From Zygnema cylindricum (Eukaryota; Streptophyta; Zygnematophyceae; Zygnematales; Zygnemataceae), in assembly GCA_037447655.1 (NCBI GenBank), contig JBBHKE010002419.1, forward strand, positions 62,339-126,338: DNA of 64,000 bases, written 5' to 3'. Of the stretch, positions 33,101 through 43,975 are shown one piece after another. Each line of letters begins with the position of its first letter. Position 1 is the stretch's first letter. Below the pieces are notes generated by a model that searched no databases, was not told the origin of the DNA, and saw nothing but the letters and a program-made list of their open reading frames with translations. Position numbers and translations under genes: made by a program.

Positions 33101-34437
33101 AGAAAGTAACAATAACAATTAGAACAAAAACAAGTAACAATAACAATAAGAACAATAACAAGTAACACTAACAATTTGAACAAAAACAAGAAACAATTAG
33201 AACAATAACAAGTAACAATCACAATTACAAGAATAACAAGTAAATAAAGAATTAGAACAATGACAAGTAACAATAACAATTAGAACAAAAACAAGTTGTT
33301 GATTTGCGGGGAGTTGTCACAAAGAGCAAGTTATTTCAGTTATCTATCCACTTATTTTTTTTGTTTTATTTTTTCTTGATCCCCATGAAACTGTTTTGTT
33401 GTAAAGCAACAAAACCATTGGACTTTCATGGTTTTTATTTCTACTTTTGTAGATTGTCACCATCAGCATAAACAAGAAACATATATTATAAATAGTTGCC
33501 CGAGCGTAAATTTTAAAATTTCGTGTAATACCATTAGGAATTGGAAAAAAATAAAAATTGCAGCCCTTTCACTCAGAAACCTTCTTTTGCAAATATATTC
33601 AGGTATGTTCAGCATACCTATTCTGTCTCCAAAAATACTATAGTTGTACGTACCAATAAAATACATATGAAAGAATACTAAAGAACAAATAAAAGAATGC
33701 TGAAATACACAACAGTTTTGACAAATTCAATAACAATGTTGAAAAACAACTAATAACCTATTGGACAAGAATGTCATCTATTTTCCATTAATTCAACCAA
33801 TGCTTTCAGAATCTTTCTTCCGAAAGGGACCACAAGTTGTATATAGAGTTGAAAGTATCATATATGGAGGTGAAGGCATCATAAATGGACTTAAAAAGTA
33901 TCATATATGCAGGAAAAAATATCACGTCTGGAGTTGATATTTTCTCATAAAGCACGCAAATCACCAGACTACAAGGGAGAGCAGTACTTTTTTAGAGAGA
34001 ATTTCCATTTCTTTTGATGCATATCAAAAAAATCCACAAATTGTTCTCCAAAAAACATTCCAATTAAAAAATGATGCCGATTATCCACACTTCCAGATGT
34101 ATTAACGGCAGAAACCAAAAACTGCCTTAATATTTTTGCAAATTTTGTTTTTCAAAATTGCTCTTACAATTTTTTCAATATTGCTCCTAACAATCAATCA
34201 ATCATGAAACAAAAGATTTTGTCTGTTTCTGAATGATATTCTCACCTCTATACCTTCCTTCTCCAACAGATTAACAGCTTCTTCTAAAACGTTTTTTCTT
34301 CTCCCCATAATGGCCACTCGAGCTCCATGTCTTCCAAACTGCAAAGCTGTTTCCAGACCTATGCCCGAGCCTCCTCCAGTAATGAGTGCCACGTGTCCTG
34401 AAAGTGCATCTTTTCTAAAAGGAGATTCTGGAGCCAT
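30151..34437 (-). CDS. Peroxisomal 2,4-dienoyl-CoA reductase-type SDR
   Basis: Five exons on the minus strand: 34437-34246, 33003-32844, 32158-31989, 31241-31019 and 30329-30151. All splice phases agree, giving 307 residues. The protein is a classical short-chain dehydrogenase/reductase: nucleotide-binding TGGGSGIG at 20-27, NGAAGNF at 97-103, the active-site region SATLHYTAGWY (156-166) with Lys174, and APGPIG beyond it. It closely resembles the plant SDRb family of 2,4-dienoyl-CoA reductases, which reduce dienoyl-CoA from unsaturated fatty acids with NADPH in peroxisomal beta-oxidation. It ends SRL, a type 1 peroxisomal targeting signal, which fits. Substrate is inferred from family. Introns carry a MITE, CT tracts and repeats of the exon 4 end. 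Parts of the last exon are duplicated on both sides. Confidence 0.9.
30408..30442 (-). pseudogene. Duplicate of the last SDR exon, 5' end with acceptor
   Basis: Matches 30302-30336, including the TGCAG acceptor and GAAAGTACATTTCTGGAGCA (encodes GKYISGAT). It lies 108 bp upstream of the true exon in intron 4. Splicing here would read a few matching codons and then unrelated sequence. Confidence 0.75.
30580..31035 (-). repeat. Tandem repeat of the SDR exon 4 end plus splice donor
   Basis: The segment TTAGCTTCTTCGGCAG|GTAA occurs at three places, with the exon-like end at 31019 (used), 30768 and 30588. Spacers of 251 and 180 bp share words such as CATATGTGAAAAACCT and CTTTTAAAAAACTT. It is a decayed tandem duplication spanning the end of exon 4 and the start of intron 4. 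Confidence 0.8.
31304..31843. mobile_element. TIR element of the CACCGC family, 540 bp (SDR intron 3)
   Basis: TA|CACCGCGAATCGTTATTAG at the left, with the exact inverse CTAATAACGATTCGCGGTG|TA at the right. The TIRs run about 28 bp. The interior holds GTATGGTC-7-GACCATAC and GCGCACGCATAGGAACGTGCGC hairpins shared with 19158-20377 and 50098-50638. No coding capacity. Confidence 0.9.
31859..31988 (+). repeat. GAGAGG purine tract at the SDR exon 3 donor
   Basis: About 130 bases of GGGAGA/GAGAGG words on the + strand, which are CTCTCC words on the sense strand of the gene. They begin directly after the exon 3 donor. Confidence 0.95.
32430..32519 (+). repeat. GGGA/GA microsatellite (SDR intron 2)
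   Basis: (GGGA)n passing into (GAGA)n, pyrimidine-rich on the gene's sense strand. A CT-rich stretch of opposite strand sense follows at 32625-32755. Confidence 0.95.
33008..33296. repeat. Degenerate AACAAGTAACAATAACAATTAG repeat (SDR intron 1)
   Basis: About 290 bases of imperfect 22-30-base units built from AACAATAACAAGTAAC and AATTAGAACAAAAAC, starting right beside the exon 2 acceptor. The sense strand is T/G-rich (GTTACTTGTTATTG), so it lengthens the pyrimidine-rich approach to the acceptor. Confidence 0.9.
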
Positions 34438-34442
34438 GGCTT

Positions 34443-34545
34443 TCGAACAAAGTCAACTGAAGTCAAACGAAGTCACTCAAAGTCAGCAGAAGTCAACCGA
34501 AGTCAACCGAAGTCAACCGAAGTCAACCGAAGTCAAATGAAGTTA
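34443..34545 (-). repeat. Ten-bp tandem repeat just upstream of the SDR start codon
   Basis: About ten copies of AAGTCAACCG and variants (+ strand) immediately 5' of the ATG, so in the 5' UTR or core promoter. On the sense strand the unit contains TTGACT, a W-box-like core (TTGAC). That is only suggestive. Confidence 0.85.
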
Positions 34546-35097
34546 AAGGAGAAGAAAGAACGTCAATTTTGTTGTTTAAAAAAACAGAAACAAAAAGCAA
34601 GAAAGAAAAAAGGCAACAAAGAACGAAAAAAAAGAGGCGAATGTTTTACGTTGACTTTTTGTTAAAATTTCGTCGCGAATTTTAATACCAGTTTGGTATG
34701 GTGCGATGGTTTACCTAGTTACAAGAAAGAAAAGAAAAAAAAAAAAAAAAAAACACTTAGGAGAACAACTTCAAAAGAGTGATGAAAGGACGTCGATAAA
34801 TTTTAGGGAGTAATTTGCTCAATTTAGAAGTGCCCTTTTGGCTTTTGCAGTATACATAACATAAGGTATAGCAGCGTATCGCGATACGTATAGTTTCGGA
34901 AAAGCGCTACGCGGCTGACTTATATCGTATCGCAGAATATCGATCACTTTTATAATAAGCTAAGCATCACTAAAGAGGGCAATGGCAAGTGTAGACGTGA
35001 CAATTGTGTTAAGCTGAAGTTTGAAACTTTGATCTTTGGGGTGTGCAATCTAGATAGTATCTGACGATTGCTCCTGGGAGGCTATAACAGTAAAGAC
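34546..35097. other. Intergenic region upstream of the SDR gene
   Basis: No gene seen. It holds the palindrome GTATCGCGATAC near 34875 with a related TATCGTATCGCAGAATATCGAT segment, and a poly-A run near 34735. It may carry SDR promoter sequence. Confidence 0.4.
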
Positions 35098-35100
35098 TAA

Positions 35101-36110
35101 GGGCACTTTCCCATGTGCTAAAGCTACAGTTATTTTATGTCGTTTTCCTCTATAACTTGGTAAAAAACGAGAAAATCTGCAACCGTACCGAAAAATTGAA
35201 ATTACCACCGTACAAGTTGCCTTACCTCAAAACTTTATGTGTACTACAGTTTGTCGTTTAGCGCGATGCAGTTTGTCGTCTAGCGCGTTTCGAGCCACTT
35301 TCGCGTCCTTTCAGCTCATCTTCAAACTTTATATAAAATCACATCGCGAGGTGATTTTAAAAATAGTTCCATGAGGTGAGCGAATAGGCAGATGTTGTCG
35401 CACGTGTCGATTTTTTTTGACAATTTTTGTGCGCGGAGTACCAAAAAAGAACCCACTGCACGTTTCCTGTGCGTGACTTTTTTCCGTACGCTTTTTCCCG
35501 TATAGGGGCCGTGGAGGGGTCTCGACCAACGGACGCCATTTCGCAAAAGTGAAGTCCGTGAAAGTGCCCCTCTCTCTCTCCCTCTTCCACTACCACGTCT
35601 ATTTCACAATTATTGCAACGAAAAACGTCAATAATGGTATCAAATGAAAGATCTCTAAAAACAATTTCTTTTGACTATCTTTGGGCGTATTTTGATGGCA
35701 AGTAGAGTGAGAAAAGACAAAAAAATACAATCGGGAAACCATGGCGGAAAGTTTTAGATAATGTGACGACGGCGCTGTCATAGTTGAGCGTGACGTGCGT
35801 GACGTCATAATGTCACAAACCCTAAACATCTGCAATGCCTCCACGTCGACAATGTGGCGTACAGACATTGCGAAGTGATAGAAACTGTTCAGCGTGCGGG
35901 TGGACGTCTGAAATCGAAACCGAGTGGAAGTTTCGCAACATTTTGTGTACCGTTTATGTGTCACATGTTTCGTTACATGTCTACGCTTGTCACTTTTTGA
36001 AGTAACAAGTTATTTTGCGCTTACATCGGAATGCTCTGAAAGCTGTACGGAGAATCTTCGGTAGAAACAAAGTTACAAGATTAAAGTTTCGGTTACATGG
36101 GAAAGTGCTC
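35101..36110. mobile_element. PIF/Harbinger-like non-autonomous element, 1,010 bp
   Basis: The ends are GGGCACTTTCCCATGT at the left and ACATGGGAAAGTGCTC at the right, inverted repeats with one mismatch at the edge, flanked on both sides by TAA (35098-35100 and 36111-36113). TWA target duplications and GGG-ends fit the PIF/Harbinger superfamily. The interior has short inverted segments and no transposase. A related end occurs at 40717. Confidence 0.75.
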
Positions 36111-36243
36111 TAAAGAATGATGGTTACACAACAAATGACCATTGCTGTTTTTTTATGACGGTCGACGTTCGCAAGCGCGGCACTTTTTTAAACCGGTTGT
36201 TACAATATTTCGCAAGTCAAAGCTGGTCGACGGATTGACCGTC

Positions 36244-36434
36244 AAATCTAAACTCAACCGTACGTAACTTGTACTAAAATGTACTTACAATAAATCTAAA
36301 CTCAACCGTACGTAACTTGTACTAAACTGTACTTACAATAAATCTAAACTCAACCGTACGTAACTTGTACTAAAATGTACTTACAATAAATCTAAACTCA
36401 ACCGTACGTAACTTGTACTAAAATGTACTTACAA
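36244..36434 (+). repeat. 48-bp tandem repeat, four copies, upstream of NDUFS5
   Basis: Four nearly identical 48-base units (AAATCTAAACTCAACCGTAC followed by GTAACTTGTACT and TGTACTTACAAT). Copies start at 36244, 36292 and 36340 and at the next 48-base step, ending about 330 bp before the NDUFS5 start codon. Only one or two bases differ between copies. Confidence 0.97.
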
Positions 36435-36767
36435 TGTACAATTTTTAACAAGCTGACGCAAGTGACTACGCGCAGCAGCAAAAATCTCACTGCGATTACC
36501 AATTCCCTTCCAACTTTTACGCTTGACGTTCGGGAAAACCACATTTATTTACAGAACTGCCGCACAAAGAAATCGCCGTAACTAGCCAACCATTCCGTAC
36601 GTATATTTACTCTTTTACAGTAAACCATAGAACCGCGCTCGACTGTTTCCTGGCTGCCTCACACTGAACTGGAAACTCAAACGATTAGGGTTTCAATACT
36701 TACAAATTTTCTCTGCCCTAATCTTATTTTCCTGCTGCGTCACTTGCTACTCGACCATCTTTCCGCC

Positions 36768-39105
36768 ATGGCTTCCGGTTTCGGTCTCCATGGAGGCGTC
36801 GGGCGCTGCTATCCCGTGTGGATGGATTTTTCTGAATGCATGGCGCACTGTGAAGATCCTCGCGACTGTGGAAAGTTTCGAGAAGACTATTTTGAGTGTC
36901 TCCATCACAAAAAGGAGGTAAGTCTTCTCTCATTTTCCTGGCTTCTCTCTTTCTCTCTCCCCCTCTCTCTCTCCTCCTCTTTCTCCTTCTCTCTCTCCCT
37001 CTTACGCACCTGATCTGCACCGCAAACGGATCCCACCCGCAACCTCGGCAACATCTTATCGATCCTGATCGATCCTTTATTTACGGATTCTCATTTTATA
37101 CTCCTGCTCTCTGGCTCTAAATGTATCATTTTTTTTTTTTTTTGTTGTTTCGGATTGAACTTGACCTAAGTGTGAAGCAAAAAATATTTTTACTTTTTAA
37201 GGAAGCTGAAGCAGTCACAAGGGTTGGGGAGAGAGGGAGAGGCGGTGCGAGAGGGAGTTGGAGGGGGAGGGAGAAACTAAAGGCGATAAAGAAAGAAAGG
37301 GTGAAAGGGGGAGCTCAAAGGGGGGGGAAAGGAAAAGGAAGGGGAAATGGAGAGGTGAGAGGGGAAGAATGGAGAGATGGTGAAGGGACTGAGAGGTGGA
37401 GAGGGAGTGAAAGATTCGAAAAATAGAGACGGACCGAAAAATGTGGAAAGTTGCGCCATACAAAATGGCTTAAGCATTACAGATGTTTTTTTTTTGTTTT
37501 TTTCTTGTTTTCTTTGAGTTATGTTCTTTAAAGTTCAAACAAGGCGTACCTCTGCAAAAACACGTGATTTTTTTTTATCTTGGTGTGTTTTGGGGCTAAT
37601 ATGAGTTACAGTGACTGGAAAATGCTATGTGTCATGGATTGAAATTTCAATTTTGTCCTTTTTCTTGTTCTCAATGACAGCCCTCAAGGATAAACTCTTT
37701 CCTGACACTATCCATGACCATCATTGTAAACGGCAGTCTTTTGAGATGATCATAATTTTATGGTTTTTTGTACCATATGCTATTGATTTTGAATGTTTTT
37801 TCTCGTTTTTTCTGGACACTTTTTGTATATGTTATGTCAGCAGATGAGGTAGTGTTTTCTCTTTTGATTTTGGATCAGCACTATCTTTAAGGTTTTTTGA
37901 GACTCCAGGGACCTATCTGTCTTTGCATATATATACCTCTTTGCCAATTTTTATTTTTGTTTGATAGTTTTTGATAGAACTCTCAGAAGAATAATTTTTG
38001 TTGTTTACACACTTTGTTATTGTCGGCTATCCTTACAATTGTAGGTCATTCTCATAGGTTTATTACACGATTGAAAGTAAATCGTACAATTTGTACAGTT
38101 TTTGAGTAATTGGAGGTACGGTTACTCATAGATCTGTACGTTTCACCCTAAACTTGAGAGGGATTTTCTTTCGTCTAATTACCCTATCACGAGTTAAAAT
38201 TGATTTTTGACATTTAAGAAGGCATTAGTATGGACATAATCTTGAATTTGTACATAGTACTGGTGAAGGAGATTGTACATCCTCCAGAATTTTATCTCTT
38301 ATCCTTTCTGTTCTCCCCCGGAAAATGAGGTTTGGTGACTGTGTGTTTGATTTGGTGCTTTTGAAGAACTTCTTCCCAGTGATCAATAATGACGCCTAAA
38401 AGGTCTAAAAGGTTCTTTTCCATATCTTGTTTTTATTCCAGCTTCTCTTTTTTGTGCTGTTCAGTCACGATTAGCACTAAGTATCCACTCTGTTATCTTC
38501 TTGCAATTTTTCCTCCTCTTCCATCCTTGCTTTCACTGCCAGGGCTTGTTTGTGTGTTTGTCCTCTTCTGCTCATTTTTTCTCAGTTTCACAATTTCCAT
38601 TACCTCTGTTATCAGCTTATCTACTGGACTGTCTTTGATAAATACTGTTTCCTTATGTTTTTTTGTTTCTCCAGTTTAGGCTTTGATTTTTGCTCGGCTC
38701 GTTTAGCTCCTCCATTCTGTTGTTTTTTTGGCCTCTTTTTTAAGACTTACCGGCTTGTTGTATGTCTGCTTTTTGTTTTGATATTTTTAAGCTCATATTC
38801 AGCATTTTGGGAATGGAATGAAGCTGTTTTTTAAGCAATGACTTTATCTCCCTTGTTTTTCCATTTTATATTCTAAAACTGTATTGACTTTCTGTGTTCT
38901 CTATTGAATTTGGATTCCATTCCGTCAAAAATATATCGTAAAAAGACAAGCTGGAAAATTTATGAGTTTATCAGCTACACGTGATTTTATCTTGTTTTTT
39001 TTATTGTGGATCACACAGTATACGAGGATGAATGCGATCAATAAAGAAAGAGAACGACAACTGCGACAAAAGTCAAACGAAGTGAAACATGAAGACCATC
39101 ATTGA
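36768..39105 (+). CDS. NDUFS5: NADH dehydrogenase (complex I) 15-kDa subunit, NDUFS5
   Basis: Two exons, 36768-36917 and 39019-39105, phase 0, 78 residues. The start matches the plant family (MASGFG, then [16 protein letters not shown]). Twin CX9C motifs are exact: C14-x9-C24 and C34-x9-C44. This places it among small intermembrane-space proteins oxidised by the Mia40 route. NDUFS5 is an accessory subunit of complex I in the mitochondrial inner membrane, on the intermembrane-space side. Exon 2 is a short charged helix ([11 protein letters not shown]) ending HEDHH. The 2.1-kb intron starts with a long CT tract and holds a MITE. A 48-bp tandem array lies about 330 bp upstream. Confidence 0.95.
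38057..38184. mobile_element. MITE of the GGGTAATTA family (NDUFS5 intron)
   Basis: TA|GGTTTATTACACGA at the left and TCGTCTAATTACCC|TA at the right. The interior CGTACAATTTGTACAGTTTTTGAGTAA is shared with the copy at 43180-43320. 128 bp. Confidence 0.7.
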
Positions 39106-40716
39106 GATTTCTCCCGTTCAACTGATTTTGCGACAGTTATTTTCAGGAAACACGAGCTGCACCGGAGTTTCTTTCAAATATAAACAGTTAACAGTCATCG
39201 ACTCCTTCCAGCTTAGGGTTGTTCTGGTATGTTTTTAAGTTTTACAACAATTTGAAAATTTATGATTTGGTTGTTAGTCTCGAGCTCTATTCAGAGGCAT
39301 AGCAATTTTGTTAAGGTTGAGAACATGTTTCATAAACTATTTCTTACCATATTGTGTGTCTTATGTCCAACAGAAAATGGAACATAAAACAGAACAGAAA
39401 GAGAAATGTTGCAGTTGTTGGGGCTACATACAGTTTTTTGTTGCATTGACTCCATGATTGTAAGATCTGTCGTAGCAACAATCAAGCTCTAGTCTCGGGA
39501 AACCTAGTCACAGATAAAAATTATTTTGCCTCTAGAGGATATTATGGGAAGAAGAATTTACTTCAGGGCTCATGAAACATTTGAAGATGAAAAATATGGA
39601 AGTATTGTTGAGGAAACAATTGTGAGGTAAATCTGCCTTTTTGTGGTCTTGTCAGGAATTACAGCAGTTCCCTTCCCATGTATATTTTTGCTAAACATTT
39701 TCCAGTCAGTAAAATGTCCTTAACTTTTTTTTAACTGTTTGATTGTTTTTTTTATATATATGAATCAATCAAAAGGTCGATTCCAACGGTTGAACATAGA
39801 GTTAAAGCCCTTTAACTGCTTGAACAATATTTAACACTAATACTGCTTGAAATATATATTTAAAACTAATACTGAATGAAAAGTATTTACCACTAATTGT
39901 GTTGGGAGGTGCTTGGGGGGTAGAGTTTCACATACTCTTTTTATGTTGTTATGGCATTTTTTCCTATGGTCATTGGGAATCTTCGTGTTAAATGAGCCTT
40001 TCATATCATCTTCGGGAATTTATTGGTTTTCGGCTTTGAAAGGAGGCCGCGTTTGGAAAACTATTGCTTTAAACTTTAAATACTTAGTGTCACTCAAATA
40101 TTTGTTACACGGTTTTTTTGTTGACTACACCTTGAGTTGATTCAGTTCCTATTGGTTTTAGTATACTGAATATCGATTTTGTCGTGACTTTTTTTGACCA
40201 AAAATCACAAAATGTTGTTCAACGCTATTTCAGTGATTTTACGACAAGTTGCCATTGTCTCCATACTCTAAAATAATATTCTATATTCTAGTTTAATTTC
40301 TTTACACTTATGGCGATGAGTAGATAGTAGTGTGGATAGTAGTGTGGATAGTACTGTGGATACCAGTGTAGACTTGTATAGGCTGGATTGGAAGTGTGAC
40401 GTGGGACAAATCCCAATCGCTAATTATACAATCCTATTCGTGCCTAGGAAAAAAAAAAGTGCCAGGAAGAACTGAAAATCCTCAAAAAGGGTCACGAAAA
40501 TTTACAACATAACCTTCCATCTCAAACTAACTTTGATTAAGATCTTCTTCACTCTTTTTCTTGTCATGCATTAGAATGTGTTTAATTTAAGTGCAGTATT
40601 GCTTTGGTGACGTTACAAAATGTAGGTCTCTTTTTGGGGAAAGCGGGCGAGCCACAAAGGTAACTCGATTAGTAGTGTGACGTCATGAGCGTTATTAGTT
40701 ATCCAATAGTGGCTTA
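39106..40716. other. 3' flank of NDUFS5 and intergenic region
   Basis: No certain gene. A stretch at 39540-39627 is bounded by an AG and a GT and is open in two frames. It matches nothing I know, so I do not call it an exon. Short direct repeats of GTGTGGATAGTA occur at 40325-40370. Confidence 0.4.
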
Positions 40717-41000
40717 GGGCGTGTTCCCATGTAACCGAAACTTTGAAACGTTACTTTGGATTTTAGCGCAGATTTTACGGTGTACTTTTCAAAGTGTTCC
40801 AATGTCAATCATTACTTGCGCCTTCATTACTTCAAATATGTGACAGGTGTAGACGTCTACAAAATATGCGACAGCCTACGATAGTACGAAACGAAATGTA
40901 GACGACTACGAAACTTCCTAAAATTAGTGACGTCTACAAAAACGGCGACGGTTGTAGACGTCGAGTTTTTGTGACATTGTAGATGTTTAGGGTTTTGTGA
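40717..41000. mobile_element. Partial PIF/Harbinger-like copy
   Basis: Begins GGGCGTGTTCCCATGTAACC directly after TTA and continues TTTCGGTTAC-type sequence matching, in inverse, the right end of the element at 35101-36110 (CGGTTACATGGGAAAGTGCTC). Similarity runs through a CCTAAACATCT-like block and fades near 41000. No right terminus was found. Confidence 0.55.
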
Positions 41001-41532
41001 CCATCCCTGGAAATGAAAAAAAAGGAGATAAACTAATAAACAAGAATACAAAGTTAGTGAAAAAAAAATGGGTTCAATGGCGGTGGGAATTTTTTAATGT
41101 TTTTCATAGTTTCTTTTTCGTGTTCACATTTTTTTTCTTTCAACTTTGTCCGAGTGTACACCTTCAGCCTATACACGCGGCGGCGTGTAATTGCTTGAAA
41201 CTTGATTTGATGGAGCGATGATTTTTTTCTCCGGTTTTAGTACCAGATACGACAAGCTTACGTCTCGGCAACATACCACATCGGCCACCGATGCGGGCAG
41301 GAAACCGCAGGATATGCCAAAAAGAAAAAAAAAATATGTACGATATCGTAAAATTTGCGGTCGGCATTTTTTTCTTACTTTCACGAGGTTTAGGGTTGCA
41401 AATATGTATACCTCACATCAGGGTGCCGATGATGTCACATGCCGATTTGCGCCGACACATATCACGATGCTCTCCGTTACAATGAACATTTTGCCCACTG
41501 TGTCTATGATCCGTACAGTAAGCTATACGGTA

Positions 41533-41750
41533 CACCGTGTATCGCTATTAGGGTTAATATTTTTTTTGCCGCTTAGTACATCTTTTCTCCGTACACACTC
41601 GTCCGATTTTCATAGGGAGACCACCGATGGGAATGTGAGAATCTCGGCTTTCAATCCCAACCATCAGATCCATAATTCGACAAGAGTGTACGGAGAAAAG
41701 ATGTTTTAAGCGGAAAAAAAAAACATTAACACTAATAGCGATACACGGTG
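41533..41750. mobile_element. MITE of the CACCGC family, 218 bp
   Basis: Long TIRs: the left reads CACCGTGTATCGCTATTAGG, then ACATCTTTTCTCCGTACAC about 30 bases on. The right is their inverse, ending AATAGCGATACACGGTG. TA before the left end, GTA after the right. The two arms can fold into one hairpin over most of the element. Confidence 0.85.
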
Positions 41751-42331
41751 GTACTGTACTTTACTATATAGTATATATTATACTGCATACATTTGAAACG
41801 TACGAGTTCCCAGTCTCCTGACTGATGAAAGATTCGGAGGAAAAAAAAAAGGTGTAGTCGATCCTAAATTCTGTATGCAGCTTGTATGCCTACGTGGACA
41901 AGTATTGCCCGCAAGAGCTTTAACATTTATGGCCAATACTAAAAATGTGTGATTTGAAAGTCTGATTTCTGAAATTAGAAAGTGCGATATTGATTAGTGT
42001 GGTCCACAACTCCAAGATTCCAGTTATTATGGTGCGCATTGTACGGTAAGCTGTATCACAATTGGCGTTATGTACTTTTTGCGCCATTTACGCGTGTCCA
42101 ATTGGAAGGACCGCCAATGAATATGCTGGATATGGAAGCCGTCGGATTAGGAATCGGGTAAATGTGCACAGAAAAAACTTATGTAAATGCCACAGAAATT
42201 TCAGCGCTAATTGCGGTATCTGGTGTACTTACGCTGTACTCTATGATTGTTTAATGAATTTATTGAGCTGCGTTCTCATGATCAAGGCCATTCCAGATTT
42301 CCAGCAGGGGCTTGCCAACAGCTTTACAGTA

Positions 42332-42522
42332 CGTCGTGAGTACTGTCAATGTTTCTTTCGCCACTTTCATCGTCCTTTCTCCGATGCAAACGTGTCCGCA
42401 TTTGATTTGGGTACCGCAAATCTAAAGGTAATCGACCGTCAGATTAATAATTAGAAAGTGTGTACCGAGAAAACATGTTTAAAATGCCGAAAATTACATT
42501 GACGCATACGCGATTCACTGCA
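42332..42522. mobile_element. Degraded MITE of the CACCGC family
   Basis: TA|CGTCGTGAGTACTGTCAATG at the left and GACGCATACGCGATTCACTGCA|TA at the right. Internal CGTCCTTTCTCCGATGCAAAC and GTGTACCGAGAAAACATGTTT match the arms of 41533-41750. 191 bp. Confidence 0.55.
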
Positions 42523-43179
42523 TACTGCTGTAACAGCTAAGGCTTACAGACATACCATAATCTGATAATCCCATGGAATTATTCATGGCTACAAATCGAT
42601 ATAGCTGCTAAGGTGTGCACGTCTGTTTGTGAAAAATATTGTCATGTCTTAACCAGCCAATGCTGCCGTTTCATGCTATTCATGATTGAGGTGTGAGGAT
42701 AGTACCTCTCAGACTGCTAGTACTTCATTGTGAGTCTAACGTGATTGGCGGATTTCCAGACTTACAATAAAATTTGCTTTTGTTTTCATTATGCTGTACA
42801 AGTTCTGCAGATTTTTGCTTGTATGGTTTAGATGTATTGTATTGCAACTTTTATGCATGGAGATGGTCACTAAGTTTTGTATGGATATGTCTTAAATGAA
42901 ATTTAGGTCCTGGAATTGCAAAAGTTTATGTCCTTCAAATGTCATGTCATTTGAAAAGATGCCCGTGAAACATACAACTTTTTCTTAAACTATCTTTTTA
43001 CTCGACCATTTTCTTGTTTTACTTTAAATGTTATGGGCAGCTCGAAAATGCAGTTGCTCTTCTCTATTTTGTCTTTTATGTGATTCACCTTGTCTCCTTG
43101 AACAGAAATTATTATGAAAGAAATTCCCAGTGTAGTCTGGTCAACGAGGTTCATAGCTGAGTCATGTATTCTGGTCATA

Positions 43180-43320
43180 GGGTTAAGATATTATCGAAGT
43201 TTAACTCTTTTTTGAGTTGGACAATTCGCACAGGTTTTTGAGCAGTTGCACGTACAGTTACTTAAAAAACCGTACGAATGACTCTCAGCATGAGGATATA
43301 ATTTTTTCGTGTAATTACCC
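43180..43320. mobile_element. MITE of the GGGTAATTA family
   Basis: TA|GGGTTAAGATATTATCG at the left and CGTGTAATTACCC|TA at the right. Shares CAGGTTTTTGAGCAGTTGCACGTACAG-like interior with 38057-38184. 141 bp. Confidence 0.65.
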
Positions 43321-43975
43321 TATCAGTCCAAGTGTTGTCTGATTGTCTTCAATAGTACATTGCCAGGTGACAAAAGAGTAGAAAGGGTACGCTGAATGTT
43401 ACCTCTGAAGAACCTTCACAATTTTTGTAAAAGTCCCTTTTTTTGCTTTTTAATTTCACAGTTGTAAATCCTTAGTACCTGGAAGGCTTAACAGATATTC
43501 ACGCGCCTGTGCAGAGATGAATCTCGTGAGCTATGCAACTATGATGTCTTTTTTTAAGCTTTCTTGATTTACAAATTATTCTGTTTTAGAGTAATTGGTT
43601 GCTCCTGTCTTCCTGGAGTTATGTATAAAATTGCATTCATGAAATTTGTTTAAGGAATATCTTAGTGTCTTTTTGTTGGAAATTTAACCCTGAGTTTATT
43701 TTGGTAAAGCATTTTGTTGGCAGCTGATTTTTCAGTTTGTGTACAATAGGTACTGCAAATTCTTTGCTTCTCCCTAAGTCGAGAAGTTTGGTCCAGTGAC
43801 GGATGGATCGTCTGATTACATATTTGAACCCAACAGTGACATGTGCACATTTATTTTCCCTTATTACACCAAAAAGTGATGCCATTAAAAATACAAAAAA
43901 TGTATGTTTTTGCAGGTGGAATGTTCGGGCATTTGCATCATTAGCTGGGATTTAGTGTGATTGCTAGAAGTTTCC

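Noticed and set aside
33008-33296. Regular-looking 22-30-base units resembling a CRISPR array
   Set aside because: Units are imperfect, adjacent and low in complexity with no unique spacers, and the locus is an intron of a plant nuclear gene.
39540-39627. Possible 88-base exon with AG and GT borders
   Set aside because: Neither open frame resembles a known protein and no partner exons fit. NDUFS5 is complete without it.
42062-42454. 130-codon plus-strand frame
   Set aside because: No motif, unusual composition, and its second half overlaps a degraded MITE.
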